In this document: in pieces, positions 10,198-24,900 of the stretch
How positions within the stretch are numbered: position 1 is the stretch's first letter
Layout: each line of letters opens with the position of its first letter
Source: Lucifuga dentata
Lineage: Eukaryota > Chordata > Actinopteri > Ophidiiformes > Bythitidae
DNA: 64,000 nt
NCBI GenBank assembly: GCA_014773175.1
Contig: VXCM01000117.1
Span: forward strand, 62,001-126,000
Direction: 5' to 3'
Translations under genes and position numbers: made by a program
The notes under the pieces: generated by a model
What the model saw: the letters and a program-made list of their open reading frames with translations, nothing else
Database searches by the model: none
What the model was told of the DNA's origin: nothing

Positions 10198-13100
10198 CTG
10201 AGGACAGGACGTCTTTATTAATGCTGGTGGAAGCCTCATTAAATATCATCAGCAGCCATAAATGACATTTGCACTAGATTTGTGGGAATCCAGTTAAATG
10301 TTTTTGGTAGATTACATTTTTGCTATTTTGATGTGTAGTCAAGCTGTACATAATAAATAATTTTAGTACCTGAAAAGTCAGAAATTGTATTTTACACCTT
10401 CTAATGCTCATTCACAAAATTAAAGCTGAAAGCGTTTCTTTTATCATTGCCAATATGGGCTCCTGCCCCATTCACCTGGGACCTGAACCCAAAAGTTCAG
10501 AATGTTTTCAGAATGTATGTGAATTTAGCTCACATTTACATTGTCCAAAAATGAACGATCCTTAATTCTCGTGTTTTTCACCTGATTCTAATGTAAAACA
10601 GCATCAGAAAACATGATTAAATTAGATTTACTTCTTGTCCTGTATTGAGAAAGCTGTCAATCAATTTGGTATTGACAGCAGGTAGAAACCCTGTTTTATT
10701 TTTTCTCACACTTCTTTTGGTGTAAAACAGCTGGTAGCCACACTACACTTTGTTTGTCAGTGTCCATTTTGACATAAAAAAGCTGTGAGTTTTCAGAGTG
10801 AAATTTGCTCGATAGAACAGCTGTTTCACTGAAGCATACAGACTCCAAGATGATAATGTAAACACAAATAGTTTTCCCTGAGGAGATTGTGCAGCCCAGC
10901 TGACTCACATCATAAGACAGACTGTCAGCCTCGTTGGCCACAGTAAGTCCTGCCAGCTCCCCCAGACCAAGCTCGCTCTCCATGGCCTCCTCAGTGCCCA
11001 TAATGAACGACTTCCCTGAGGTGGGTGGGAAGGTCAGTGCCTCAACTGGGGAAAAAATAATAGAAATAGTAATATTTACAATTTACTTTCATGTTTGCTT
11101 GAGAGGAGACACATTCTGTTAGCAGTAATCCACCATTACACACCTTCATCTGTCCGGTTCCCGTCGTGCTCGTTGAAGCGGACCACGTTAGGCCGGGCTT
11201 GGGGGGCTGATGGAGGCTGCATGTGGGACATATCCTCAGCTTCTCTTAGGTTAGCCAGCATGTCTTGCAGCTTGGACCGGTTGGGCCCTGTTAAAGTCAG
11301 GTCAACGGTGTTACAAAACAGCTATACAGCGGTGGACAGGGAGATGAGACAAAATGAGACAAAGTGTGAAGAACATGAAGAAGATGCTGGAAAAAGAAGT
11401 ACAAAATAACATGGAGGGAAGGAAAGCACTGAAAGGGAATGAAAATAAATAGAGAGGAGAGAAAGCGAAGGCAAGTCAGCAGCAGAGTCCAGCTTGGATG
11501 AATCAAAAGGTAGGAAAAGGATTTCAAGAGAGGCTGCCGGCTGAGTGGGTGGAGTAGTACAAGAACAGCGAGCTGTCCAGATTTCAGACTGTAAAAGATC
11601 ATTAACGTGACATTTACAAAGTGCAAACATTTTAGCACAGGCATTTTGAGAATCAAATCTCAACCATGGCGTAAAGTGCCGTGGCTGAGCGACAGAAAGA
11701 AGATCTCCTCCACACACCCGCAGACCAAAGTACTGATAAGTAGTGAGGAGCAAAAATAGAACTGGGTTGAAACCAGAGTGGGAGAAAGCAAAGTGTAAAA
11801 CGTAATGCAATAAAGTGAGTGAGGAAGAGAGTGAGATGGAGTGTTTAGTGAGAGTTTGATCTGGTGATTAGATCATCGAAAAAGCAGGCGGAAATGCAGA
11901 GCCTCGAATCAAAAACTCTCTGTCACCGAATGAGACTACATCTGAAGTCACCATCAAGTTCTAACAACAAAAACTACTTATTATGTAGCGTCAACATAGC
12001 TGACACATGATGATGATGATGATAATGGTAATGGTGATAATTATGCTTTTATGGCTGCAGAAATGTAGGAAACAGATGACTTTAGTAGCTAGCAGAATCC
12101 CAGATGGGAGCCAGATGGACCCACCATCGAGACTGAAGTTACTCTGACATCTCAGTGTGTGTGGACAAGATGATGATGAGGATAGAAATCAAAACATTTA
12201 AACGGGACAAGGCATGCAGCACAGAAACATCTAGATTTACATTTCGTGTGGGTGNTCATCGTGCAAACAAAGACACATTTGGGAGACGACAGAGGGAACA
12301 TTTGGTGTGAAATGACAGAAAGAGGACAGATCTGAGGCACAGCTAGAGAAGGATATGAGGGAAATGGTGAAGATGTTTTGTTTTTGAGGTTTTTTTGGCT
12401 GAACTCAGGAAGGTCAGGCTCTAAAGAGAGAAAGGAAAGGGAGGCAACAGTGCCTGACAGGACTTACTCTTCACCCCCTTTTTGCCCTTGCGTTCCTTTC
12501 TGTACTGCTCCTTGAGTTTGGTTATCAGGCCCTGGTCCACATCCCAGGCCTCAGAAATGGGACCTTGCTCGTCCTTCTCTACATAGGGGACAAAACCAGA
12601 CCGAGAGGCTGTTGAGCAATGCCCTGGTCGGGGCCCAAGTGGCCAGGCGGCGTTGGTAAGATGTGGAGACCTCTCTTAGACTCATACCTACTCTCCTAGA
12701 GGGTTCTACGCATGTCTGACATGTTCTGGCCCCAGAGTCCAATTGAAGCGAGTTGTGAGATGCTAGAGCTCTCCTCGAGGCTTTCTGTCTCAAGGAGAGC
12801 TCTAGCATCTTTTCTTTAAAAGAGACCACTAAATGAGTATTCATAGCCATCTCATTTATCTTTTTGGTTGTTTTTTATTTGTTTGTTTGTTTTTGGAAAG
12901 CAGAAAGAAGTGGGAAGAAGTTGATGTCAGGAGGAGGATTCTTTCATTTGAACATTTGGATTCTGAGTCACAAGAAATCTTATAAAATCTTGGACACTGA
13001 GTTTTCTTTTCAAAAATTTGCGACTCACAAAAAGTCAAATAAAACTGAGCCGTTATAGGTGCATAAAAAAATATTAAAATCCAAGTACAAAGAAACACCT

Positions 13101-16100
13101 CAATCTCTGACATTAAGACCCATTTTTTCCTGACTTTAGTCTAAGGATATGCTGGACTGTCAGAGACTTAAGGGGATTGGGTTGATTTTGACAACACACC
13201 AACACAGCAGTGGAGGAGACATTGTGGTCGCAGGCTGTCTATGGGAACACACAGTGGAAGAGATCACATACTATGAGTTAAACAGACACAATCTGAGCAT
13301 CATGATTTATGACCACAGCATGACGTGCGAATGACGAATTCTCCATGAACAATCACCAGACTGTGCAGAGGTCAACTTTAGAGAGACGAGCAAATTATAA
13401 AATTTACAACATAAAACGATTGGTGAGCTAATCTGTCTTGATAAAATAAAAAAAATAAAAAAAACTAGAATGTTACATTTTGTGTCGTTGATTAGAAAAT
13501 ATGAACTACTGTAACTTTACCAACTAATGTGTGTTTTCCGTCCAGGTCAAAACAGTGCACGTTCTTAATGGCCCTACATCGTGACTCACCCCAGTCTGTG
13601 CCGTCCCAGTTGCCTCTGGACTCTGGCGAGGTGTCCATTTCATCAGGACTGGACAGGAAGTCAAAGCCTTTCAGTGCCTCCTCTGTGTCTGGGTCCTCGC
13701 CGGTGTCCATGCTGGCTGGTAACAACGATGATGATGATGATGGGGGCTTCTTCCTTATGATCTGGTCAAGGCAAGAGGACCGTTTTGACGACACGGCGAT
13801 GACACCGATTTGACATTTTGCGTGCAAGACAATGAAGGCGCGTTGTTTTCTTACCGTCCTGGATTCCACAATAGTCCTGTCCTTCCCCTCGCTGTCGTCT
13901 TCCTCATCTTCATCGCTGAACTCGGCCGCTGCACTCTCTATGAACTTGAAGGCCTCTAGGACAGCGCTGGTGTCAGAGAGCTCAGTTTTCCTGTTGAAAC
14001 ACAAACTGTTGTAATTGTCTAATCATTTGTGTCAGACAAATCAGGTTCTCTTGAAAATGTGGCTGACATGAAGGCAAATGGTTTGAGGCACGACTACATT
14101 TTTTGTTCAGATGGGTGAGCAGCTGCTGAAAGATCTAATCATCAAGCTCAGAAATGAGAAAGAAAATAGATGAATCTCAGAAATATGAACCCATTGTACT
14201 GGCTCTGTGATTGCAGTATCACATCTGCATAAAATAAATCGAATGTTACATCATAGATCTGCACCGACTCTTAACGATTTTGAGCTCACCCTCTGGTTTC
14301 CATACTCTTTGTTGATGTGTCTGTCCCATTCACCAAAGGCTCAGTATTGGGCCTTTCGCCTGCACCTCCATCCCCGGCCAGACCCAGCAGCGCTCGGACC
14401 CGCTGAGACTTCACATCCAAGATGGTGTCTGTGTATCCCACCTCCTGCAGGTATCTGCAACAAATTAAATCAACTGAACACTGTTGCGTTTGAATTCAAT
14501 GTTTTGCCATCTAACACTCATGCACGATTGTACACTACAGGCCAGAAGTTTGAGGCCATCCCCAGATTGAAAAAAAAAATCATCAATACACTTTGTTTTA
14601 CAATTTATTGCACAGGAAATGACAAAAGTATATAAAATAAATGTAAGTAATTAGTTTTCAAGAAAAATTTGTCAACATAAAAGCACTTTGAAGTCATTTC
14701 TGGTTCAGACTCTGGTTTTGTCAAAGTAGCCCTCTCTGGCCTTAATAGCTGCTGCACAGATTCTAGGCATACACTGCAGTCATTTTTGGAAGTAGATTCC
14801 TGGCAAAGATTCCCAAGCACTTTTCAAGCACTCCAACAGTTCCTTTTCATTGCCTGAGTGTTTGCTACGAACTTGCCTATCAAGCTCATCCTATGCCAGC
14901 TCGATGGGAGAAAGATCTGGAGACTGGGGTGGCCAAGTCATAATTCTCTTTGCTTCTCTTTTGAATGGATGTAATTTTGGCATAATTTTGATGAATGTTT
15001 TGGATCGTTGTCCTGTTGAAGAATGAAATTTTGACCAATAATTTGTGAACTCGATGAAATCATGTGAAGGATAGAATGGTAATTCTCTTTCTTCATAATT
15101 CCTTTAAGTTGAACCAAGTCTCCAGATCTCTCTCTCTCTCTCCTCCAAAACACTCCCACAACATTACTGAACCATCCACATATTTTACATGCAGAGCAGC
15201 AGCATGAGCAGACTGTGTAGCAAGTTAATCACAAAATGATGTGGGAGAAGGCAGACGGCAGCTATTGAATAGAATGTTAAAACACATCAGCAANAATCAC
15301 AAAATGATGTGGGAGAAGGCAGACGGCAGCTATTGAATAGAATGTTAAAACACATCAGCAAGGAGCTGGAACACAACCGGAGTGCCAGTGCACTAATACA
15401 GACTGATGCCTTCATTAAAAATCATTTCTTAAGTCATAGTGGCTGCATAATTTGCTTTTGTTGTCAAATTCTTCTTGAAAACTAATTAGTTACATTTATT
15501 TTATATATTCTTTTGCCATTTCCTGTGCAATAAATTGTAAAACAAACAGTGTATTGATGATTTTTTTTTTTTTAAATCTAGGGGTGACCTCAAACTTCTG
15601 GCCTGTATTATAGAAGGCATTTTAATTTCTCTGTAATAGCTGTCTTCTTCTGGCTCTATATTTCCTGGCGGAGACTCACATTGTCTTCTGTGCAGCTCTG
15701 TGTTGAATCGGTTGAATAAGTTACTTTGACAAAAGCCTAATAAATGTCCCGTTCACTGTGATGGATTACATATCTCAAGCATGCTTCAAGTCTGTACAAG
15801 TTGATTTTTATCATGTACTGCAATGAACTGAAACCAATGGCAGTCTGGAAGATAGGAAAAACATTCTAAAATGTACCACTAAAGTAGTATATGTTGGAAA
15901 CAGCTGTCAGTAACATAATGCATATGCAGATTGTATATATTGGGCTCAAACATGCATGATCTCTGGTATGATCCTTTAAAGTGAAAATGCCATTCATTAT
16001 CACAGATACTATCATGTGGACAACATCACAGAGGACTTGTTCTTGTAAATGTGTCATGTCCTCTGGCGCTCGTCTAGTTAACAGTATCCGCTATGCTGAG

Positions 16101-18955
16101 TGAAGATCAGCTCCTCATCACATATTAAACCCCCCATATGGATCCAGCAGAAGCTCCACCGAAGGGGAGGGCTGTCTTAACACATTATTGATCTGTTCCT
16201 CCACACACACGCTCAGGAATAAATTGGCGCTACGTCAGCCGGCATGCTGAGGCAGATGATGTGTGAGGCTGCCTGATGGTGTCTGGGATAAAGGCCGGAA
16301 CCAAGTTTATTTACACAGACTGACTGCAGTGTATGATCGTATGAGAACCATATTCCCCTGAGATTACAAAAAAAGAAACAGGTTGTGACTGCTGCTGTCC
16401 ATGAGAGGGCGCTCTTCTCCACAGTTTTTGGTATTGCTGGCACCACACACTCAGCTCACAAACCCTGTCATGTGTAACACTAACAGTGCCTTTACTGCAG
16501 ACACTTTTTTTTAGTGCGTGTGTGAGCGTGTACTCGTGCGCACTTACTGTCTGAGCAGTTGCCGGCCTTGTTTCCAAGACAGCTGATTGTTGAGAGATCC
16601 AGAGGTCTCGTTTTCATTGGCTTCATCTGGGGGAAGATGAAAAGGACACAAATCAGAGCTTCGCAAACAACAACGCAGGCACCACCGGCATTAATCCCAC
16701 TCTGTAAACAAACCCGAACATTCCTGCATCACGGCAACCTGGCAACCACACACACACACACATTCAGCTGCTCTCACTAAGTCAACAAAGCATTATGGTT
16801 GAGGAGAAGGGGCTGTTTGGGAAAGTCGACACATGTTGTATTGTTTCTTTTTAAATTGCACTTAAATCACATGAACTTACGAGCTTTGCGTTGATGCAAA
16901 AAATATCCAAATATGTAGACGAGTATGATCAGTTACTAAACTCCAAATGATTTATCTTTAAGGTCGTAATTAGGTTTCGATCTAAGTCATTATTTGTCAC
17001 CATCTGCATCTGTGATAAGCAGCTTAATCCAAGTTCTTATTGCCTGATTAAACATGTTTACACATTAGCATCAGAAACAGAGGAGAGAATTTAATATTAT
17101 TAGTAAAGGCTCTTTCTGGATACTAAAAACAAGATAGTTCAATATTTGATGACTTTACAACACTCTCAATATGGCTGTTCTCTGCTCTAATCAGGTCCCT
17201 TGATGTACTAGAAAGAGCAACAATGTGTGTGTGTGTGTGTGTTTGTGTGTGCTTGCCTGCAGAAGAACAGACGGTCTTTATGATTGTCTACAGTGCACAC
17301 ATAATAATCAGTGTGGGGATTCAAAGCTCACCAAGATCGTCAAAATCGTCAGCATTCTGGTGAAAGTCCACTGGGAAGTATGCAGTGCAGAGAGACGTGT
17401 TAATAAGATTTGGATGGGGCGAGAGAGTGTGTGTGCGCATGTGCGCGCAAATGTGTGTGCGCTTATCAAGGGGCTCATTTGGCATTGCAGAGAAAAAGAA
17501 GAGGTGGCCTCAAAAGTGGGTCATCCCTTATTCAGGAGGGCGAGGAGCGGGCAGGTGCACCACCATACGTGCAACACCTCCCACCGCTCATCTCCCTTCC
17601 ATCCCTTCATCTAACACCTCTCCCCTTCACCTCCCCCCCCTCCTCCTCACCTCCCCCATTCATCAACACTTCAAGGGATCCGGAGCTTTGAGGGGGCTTC
17701 ATGAATAGAGATGAGGGAGGGAGAGAGGAAATAGCACAATCTGACTTAATGACAGGAGAGGACTTTAACATGAGAGTCCATTATGATAACGCAAAACAAA
17801 ACCATTTGCAATACAGACGTTGAGCAAAACTGAGAGCAATATATTACATTTTGAAGAGCAAGTGGATAAAGTGGTTAATGACACGTTTATGTAGGCTGTG
17901 TGTGTGTGTCTCAGTCCCTATTAAGGACAATAGCTCATATCGCAATCATTTTCTTGTCCTAATGAAGGTATTTATCTCTAAACAGATTAGATTTGTTAGT
18001 CTGACACTTGAAATAGCTCATTATTTCGCAACGCGTTCATTAACAGCAATGGCGTTTTTGTCGCCGTTCAGTAAAGGACACAGGGATGAAACACTATGGA
18101 GGCGAACAAGCTTCAACATGAATGCTGCACTCACGTGCGCACCGGTCCTGTCACTTGAGGTATGTGAACACAACAATCAGTGATTTAGTAGGCAGAGGCG
18201 GATTTGTTCTTCTCGGTTCCGCTGACTTACCGGAGTCGTAGGTCGGGGGTTTCATGTCGCCTTGGTTTAACTCCGTCCCGTATTTTAACTTGTGGTATTT
18301 TGCTCTGGAAGGGAAAAACAGGAAGGCAAAGAAATGAGGGGGGGAAAAAAAAGGTTTGACAAGCTCTTAAAAAAAAAAAAAAAAAAANTAAAAAAAAAAA
18401 AAAAAAACTCAATCATAATTGCTTTGAAAAGTGTCTTAAGTACTTCTGTACAACTTCTTAAAAACTCATTCAGATTCACTCATAAACTTAAACTGCAGAA
18501 AATTAATTCACTTGGGAATATAAAGAGAAGCAGAAATGTTTGGCTTGCATCATTTCCGACTGACTGAATTTTTATTTCTTTTTCTTGTCTTTTCCCCAAA
18601 CTCAAGACAGGATGACAGTCTCTTAATTATTCCCTTTCAGATCATTTTACTTTTCGTTATTTGCAAAGTGAAGCATGTATTTTATTTTGTTCTGGGTTTT
18701 CTTTACAGATATGGTGACGATCTTTTGTGTTTTGTTCCGTGATATGTCTGAAATAAATCATTCATTCATTCAAGCATGTATATATGCACAGCCATACAAT
18801 GTAAATATACATATGTAAATCCAGATGGCATGCATATGCTCAGAATGCAGTCATGGCGCTTGCAATGCACACACGTTAATATCAAAACTAATTCAATTTC
18901 AATTTAATTTAATCTTTAAAAGCTCAAAACTCAAACAAATAAATATTTCTGATAA

Positions 18956-18989
<34 letters not shown>

Positions 18990-21900
18990 GTAGTAAAGAG
19001 TAAATACAAGGAGAGCTTGAACAGTTTTCCTGACCCCCCTCAGCACGTGGTGATCCAGAGGAAGCTCCCCGGTCAAAATATCATATTCATTTTAAATTGG
19101 TACATGTACATCCAGCATTCACAAAGCCATTCTTGATATTGCTTTCAGATACCCTAGGAGACACGACTTGTTGCTAAGCAACCAGGGAAGAGTGGTAGTA
19201 ATTCCAGGTTAAGCGTTCCTCCTGAGGAAGAGCCGGCGGTGATATCACTGACACAAAGCAGATAAATATACACCACACATAGCTGGAGGATGATTCCAGG
19301 CATGAAAAAAAGCTAATGATGATGTTTCTGACAGAGGAAAGTTAAATCTAAAAGATCTTCAGCAGACGAAAGGAGCAACAGAGCGGGAACCTGTTCTGAC
19401 CAACGTCTCTTATATCATGACCCTCATTAACCCAGATACTCTCAGACTCCCTGCTCAAATTAATACGATTCCTGCAGCCACGCTTTTCATCCACTTCCTT
19501 CTGAATCAGCAATCTCAGCTTTTATTTTTTAATTCTTAACCTTCCAATAGTTCCACGCAGTTTGATGATGACTCATGCTCATTTTGATATTGCATTCAGA
19601 GTGCCACACATTGAAATAGTAGTGATCTAACACAAACTAGAGTTTTAGAATTTTCTCCATATTGCAGCTCAACACGGGTGAGACAAACTAACCTGTAGAG
19701 ACATATTCAATCAAATCTGCAGGGGAAAAATCAAAATTAAACCTCTGATTAACGATAAAGCAGATTCTGAGTTATGCTAGAAGCTCATTAGAGCGCATAC
19801 CTCCAACAAGGCCAAATGAGCTAAGATAAAAATATGTTGTATAATAATAATGTTTATATGAACTGGTCTGAAGAGAAAGAAACAATCATAATAAACATAA
19901 TAATCAAAACATAATATTTCTGGACCTATCTCTGTAACTTTTAAAGAAGTGTTCAAACTGTTTGCATTCTCCTGAATTAGCATAATCTCGGCTACACGTT
20001 AGCATGTTTTGCTAGCCCTGTTTGTTACTGTACAGCAATTCCATTAACATGCCCCCATCAGAGCACATATTTTAGTTCAAACTCATTAAACTATTGATAA
20101 TCTTTCATGGGATATTTTTCATGAGGTTGGTGTAGCACTTTTGAAGCAATTAAAAAAAAAAAAAAGAAATACGCCTTATCTCGCAATGTTAAATCATTGT
20201 AAAAATTCCTGGTTCCACTGCTGGATCTGGATCATCGTCATCAAAATTTAAAGGACCATACCAGCCATTTTGCATTTTTGACCCTAATATATTAAATTTT
20301 CATACATGTTACGTTACTAACAACCATTTCCCAAAGGATACAACCGTATTTCAGCTTTGCTGATATTTAGCAAATTCTCTTAATCTTTCAAAATCAAATT
20401 TTCAAGTGATACACCCACCTTAAAAATCAATGTTTCTCCTACTAATAGTTACGTAACCTTATTAAGTCAGTCATTTAAATTTTTCGATAAATGCAGGTCC
20501 ATTCACTCTGTGCCTTTTATTGTGCTAAAACGCTAAAATTCAGTAACTTAGAAAAAAACCTGAATACACGTCTTGTTCACGATGATGGATTACCTATCCC
20601 AAGAATGTTTCAAGTATCAACAAGTTGATTTTAATAGCGTACCAGGATGAACTGAAACCAATGGCACTCTGGAAGGTAGAAAAAAAAACAAATTCGCTGT
20701 TTCAGTAGTATGCTTTGGGAAACGATTGTCAGTAATGTTACATGTATGATAAGTGAATATATTAGGCTCAAACATGCAAAATGGTCCTTTAATGGGGGTC
20801 TTCCCTGGGCCATGCCCCCTCCCTTCCACCAAGTTTCATTCAAAACAGGATAATAACTTTTTGAGCAACCTTGCTAATAAATAAACCAAGAACCCAACAG
20901 ACAGCTGGTGAAAACATAACCTGCTTTGCACAGATAACAAATGATGCTGTCCATGATGCTGTCTCGATGCTGCTCTCCTGGTTATTCCTTCAATTAACAA
21001 AAAATCGCTTGGCTTTAGAGCATTTGCTTACCGTGCCCCTTATCTCTGGAATACACTATCACTACATGTTAAAGAAGCAAGCTCAGTTGAAAATTTTAAA
21101 TCAAGGTTGAAAACCCACCTCTATTCATTATTTTACGGCCTACCTTAGATTATTACTTTTTCAAGCATCCTTTTAACTTTGCTCTTTTAATGTTCTTGTT
21201 TTTACTGTAACTTTGCTTTGATGATCTTTTTAATGTCCCTACTTTTTACCTTTACTGTAAAGTGTATCGGGACCATGATGCATGGTGATTTTGCACTTTA
21301 AATAAATTGATTGATTGATTGATTGATGTGGACTATTCGTACAGATCTGTACGATGCTGCTATTTCTGATTCTGATTCTTCTGAATGACTGGCCAGACAG
21401 CAGAGTGTTGCTGCAGTAGAGAAGTGTTGACGTCATCGCTGTGTGTCTGCTCTGGGTGCATCATGACAGCATGGCACACGGGACAATAAAAAACAATCTG
21501 CTGGGTTACTGAAGAAACAAAGCTGTGATGCGGAACACGTCTCAGCTGGAGAGGCAATTCTCCTTTCCTGTCCCGTCTTTCCGCTGTGGACGGTGCAGAG
21601 TCGTAGCAAACAAAACCTTCCTACCAAAGCATGCTCTTCACACAAGCCAGACACAGGGGAATCTCTCTGGCGCTCCCACTCCATTACTGAACCACTGAGC
21701 CAGCTGAGACACTCTACTAGTATGTACAGTATATAAACACGCTGGAATTTAATCTTTTTTAAATGCCAGTTAGCCTTTTACACTCTATTATTGAAATGTT
21801 TTTACATTCTTTTGCCAAGGCTGCACAAGCCTCTAAATCTGCTATTTGATTCATAGAAACGGTTTACAATACGTAACCTAAATCTGGATCCAGATCAGCA

Positions 21901-24900
21901 TAGTCCAAAAGTCTGAGACCACATTGAAAATCTGTGATGTTTTCCATGTAAATCTGGAAATAATCAGAAAGTCTGACATCACAAGAAGCTCTCTGGAACA
22001 TTGTCAAATCATGCTGCGATAACTTGGGTCATCAGGTTTTGCACAAACTTGTGGAGTCCATGCCAGGTTGAGTTGTTACTGTCATTAAAGCAAAAGGGGG
22101 GCATACCAAATACTAAGATATTCTGACATTCACGTGCATTTTTCAAAGATTCAACTTTTCACTCAAATTGTTAAGATGATATTATCATTTGTAATGAAAA
22201 ATTTTGTATTAAATTCAAAAAGAATGCAAAATAGAAGTATTTTCATAGTGGTCTCAGACTTTTGGGCCCCACTGTACATATGAGCAAACAATCATGGAAT
22301 ACACCAGATTTTTTTTCTTCCTTCAAGTAAGCACAAATAGTATTTTCATGAGAAAATTCTGAGCAACTTAAAAAAAAAAAAAGTCTCTCAATGAGGCATC
22401 TGGTGGCTTAGTGGTTCGGCTCCAGCTGGGAACCTCTGTTGCATGTCATTAAGCTCTTTCTCCCCCAGATTTCCCATCTCTCCCTCTCTCTCCACTTATC
22501 TCCAATAAAGGAAAAAAACTTCCAGAAAGAAAAACATAAATCTCACAACGTGGAAGAAAATTCCTCAGTCCACATCAAAAAACTATTTCAAAGTCTTTGT
22601 GAGGGCAAAGACATGCAGATAATTTCCCGCTTTGTGCAGGCGCAGAAGGATTTGATGACCAATGAGAATCTCACACTTCCATATTGCTCAGAGGCAGGAA
22701 CTTATTTTTAGGCCTATACAAAACATGGAAATATTGTGGTTGTTCCTGGGGGGAGTGGGAGTGGAGTGGGTTGTCATGGTAGTGGGCAGTTAGGCACTAA
22801 CCTCTCTTGCTTCAGCGCGTACTCCAGCATTTTGATCCTCCTCACGAGGTCTTTCTTCAGGTTCTCCTGGCCTTTCCTCTCCCCCTGCAGGAAGGCAATT
22901 TGGGCCTGAAAACGCAAAAATAGGAAAGTTAGGGCACAGTGTGGATGACAGTGTGTGGATGTCAGCGTGTGTGTGAGTAAGAGATACAGAATAGTTATTT
23001 GTATAAATAGAATCAGTCTCTCCACTTTTTTTTTGGCATCATATGAACCTGTCTTGGAAATAAACAGCAAAGAGAAGCACCAGAATCTGAAAATAACATT
23101 CTCTGAGGACACTGAAATAGGGTGATGTCAAATCAATAAAGTCTGGCGTGATGGGAGATAAAAAGACAATTGATGCAGTTCTATTTTAATCGAACCCACT
23201 CACACTCACCGTCTCCCACACACCAACACTCCTACCTCCTTTTTAAAATTCCTTCCCTCCACACACGCACCAGTTTCTGTCTTCAGTTGCAGGCAGCAGC
23301 TGCTGACGCACTCTGGCTGAGTCACCGTTACATTACAGGGTACCGTAAACATGCGTGCACACACACACTTGTAATAAGCATGGTAGAGACTAACTTACAG
23401 GATCTTTTGCTGTCATCTGTCGTGCTATGTGATAAAATTACAATCATTCGAAATATAACTTCTGTTTAAAATTTGCTGCAGAACCTGTAGGTTTGTTTTA
23501 GTTTCAGGTTGTCAAGTTGCACCTCATAGATCCCTGTGTGGAAATTCATCCTCAGCATTTTACCCACTCTATAAGTTGCAGCTGGAGTGTGGAGCCCTGG
23601 GAGAAGAACTATAACCTAGAGCCTTGATCAAGGGCAATGACAGAGCATTAACCTCACACAAGTGGTTTGATGAGGGAAACTGGAGCGCCGAGGAAACTCA
23701 CGTAAACGCAGAGAAAAAGTGGAAACTCAACACAGGAAGGCCGACACGGGGCTTTGAGCCCAGGACCTTCCTGCTGTGAGGGAACAGTGTTAACGGCGGC
23801 GCCACCATGCCTGTTAATATCAGCCACATTTGTTAACTGCTCAATGACAACTTCACAGTTTTTTGTTCTGCTGAGACCTTGTCACCATGTCTAGAGTAAC
23901 TATGTCCTCATTAAGTGTGAAAAAGGTGATCACAGCCTCAATACAAGAAATTAACAGCATCACTACTGCTTTCTGTCATAACAATTACTGTTTTTAGTCC
24001 ATTGTGAAGCAAATCTAAAATGTTGGCTAGCAATTAGTGAGAGTCTGAGGAGAAGAGACCAATTAACACTTAATGCAACAAAGCCTGTCCACGCATGTCC
24101 AGTATTCTGGGTTTACAGCAAAGTAAAGATCAGCAAGTTCTGTCACAAAGCTGCAGAAAGCTGCTTAGTTCACACAAAGCAGGATAAGCTTTTCATGTTT
24201 TTAATGTTGATAGGAAAATGATGGTAATATAAGTCTTTTATAAGTCTTTTATCAAATTTGTGCTCTCATTTTCTTTAAAATACCATACTGGCCATTTTGC
24301 ATGTTTGAGTCTAATATATACAATTTTCATACATGTAAACTTACTGTCAATCATTTCCCAAAGTATGCAACACTACAACGGTGAATGGAACATTTTTTTC
24401 CGACCTTCCAGACTGCCATTGATTTAAGTTCATTCTGGTACGCCATTAAAATCAACTTGTTGATACCTGAAACGTTCTTGGGACAGGTAATCTATCATCT
24501 CAAACAACACGTGTATTCAGGTTACGAAATTTTAGCGTTTAAGCACAATAAAAAATGTGGAGTGAATGTATGTCTCTAGTCCCAAAAGAAGACCTGCATT
24601 TTCTCGAAAAATTTAAACAGCGAAACATTGATTTTTAAGGTGGGTGTATTGCTTGAATATGTGATTTTGAAAGATTAAGAGATTTTGCTAAATATCAGCT
24701 TAAATACTATTTTATGCTTTGGGAAATGATTGTCAGTAACGTAACATATAGGAAAACTGAATATATTAGGCTCTAACATGCAAAATGGCTGGTATGGTCC
24801 TTTCATCTCTTGGTATGGAACTTTAAATATGCAGAATAGGCATCAGTTGCAGAAACTTGGGAAACAGCAGGTAAGGTTCCTGGTGAACAATGCAATCTCA

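Larger units (their letters stand above)
18305..22801 (-). other. strn: strn intron 2
   Basis: A repeat-bearing intron: poly(A) with N at 18388, (CA)n at 18957-18988, repeat-family copy E, a LINE fragment, a Tc1-type MITE and a SINE-like copy, each listed separately. About 19000-20240 shows nothing recognisable. Confidence 0.6.

Noticed and set aside
11297..11810. Overlapping minus-strand frames of 119 and 162 residues
   Set aside because: They are intronic in strn, low complexity (Leu/Phe/Ser rich), and match no family I know.
12758..12810. The hairpin as a microRNA precursor
   Set aside because: The stem is only 18 bp, too short for a typical pre-miRNA, and flanking sequence does not extend the pairing.
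17225..17708. Three overlapping + strand frames over a GT-rich region
   Set aside because: Repeat-driven composition (Val/Cys/Arg, then Ser/Pro runs) inside strn intron 3; no conserved motif.
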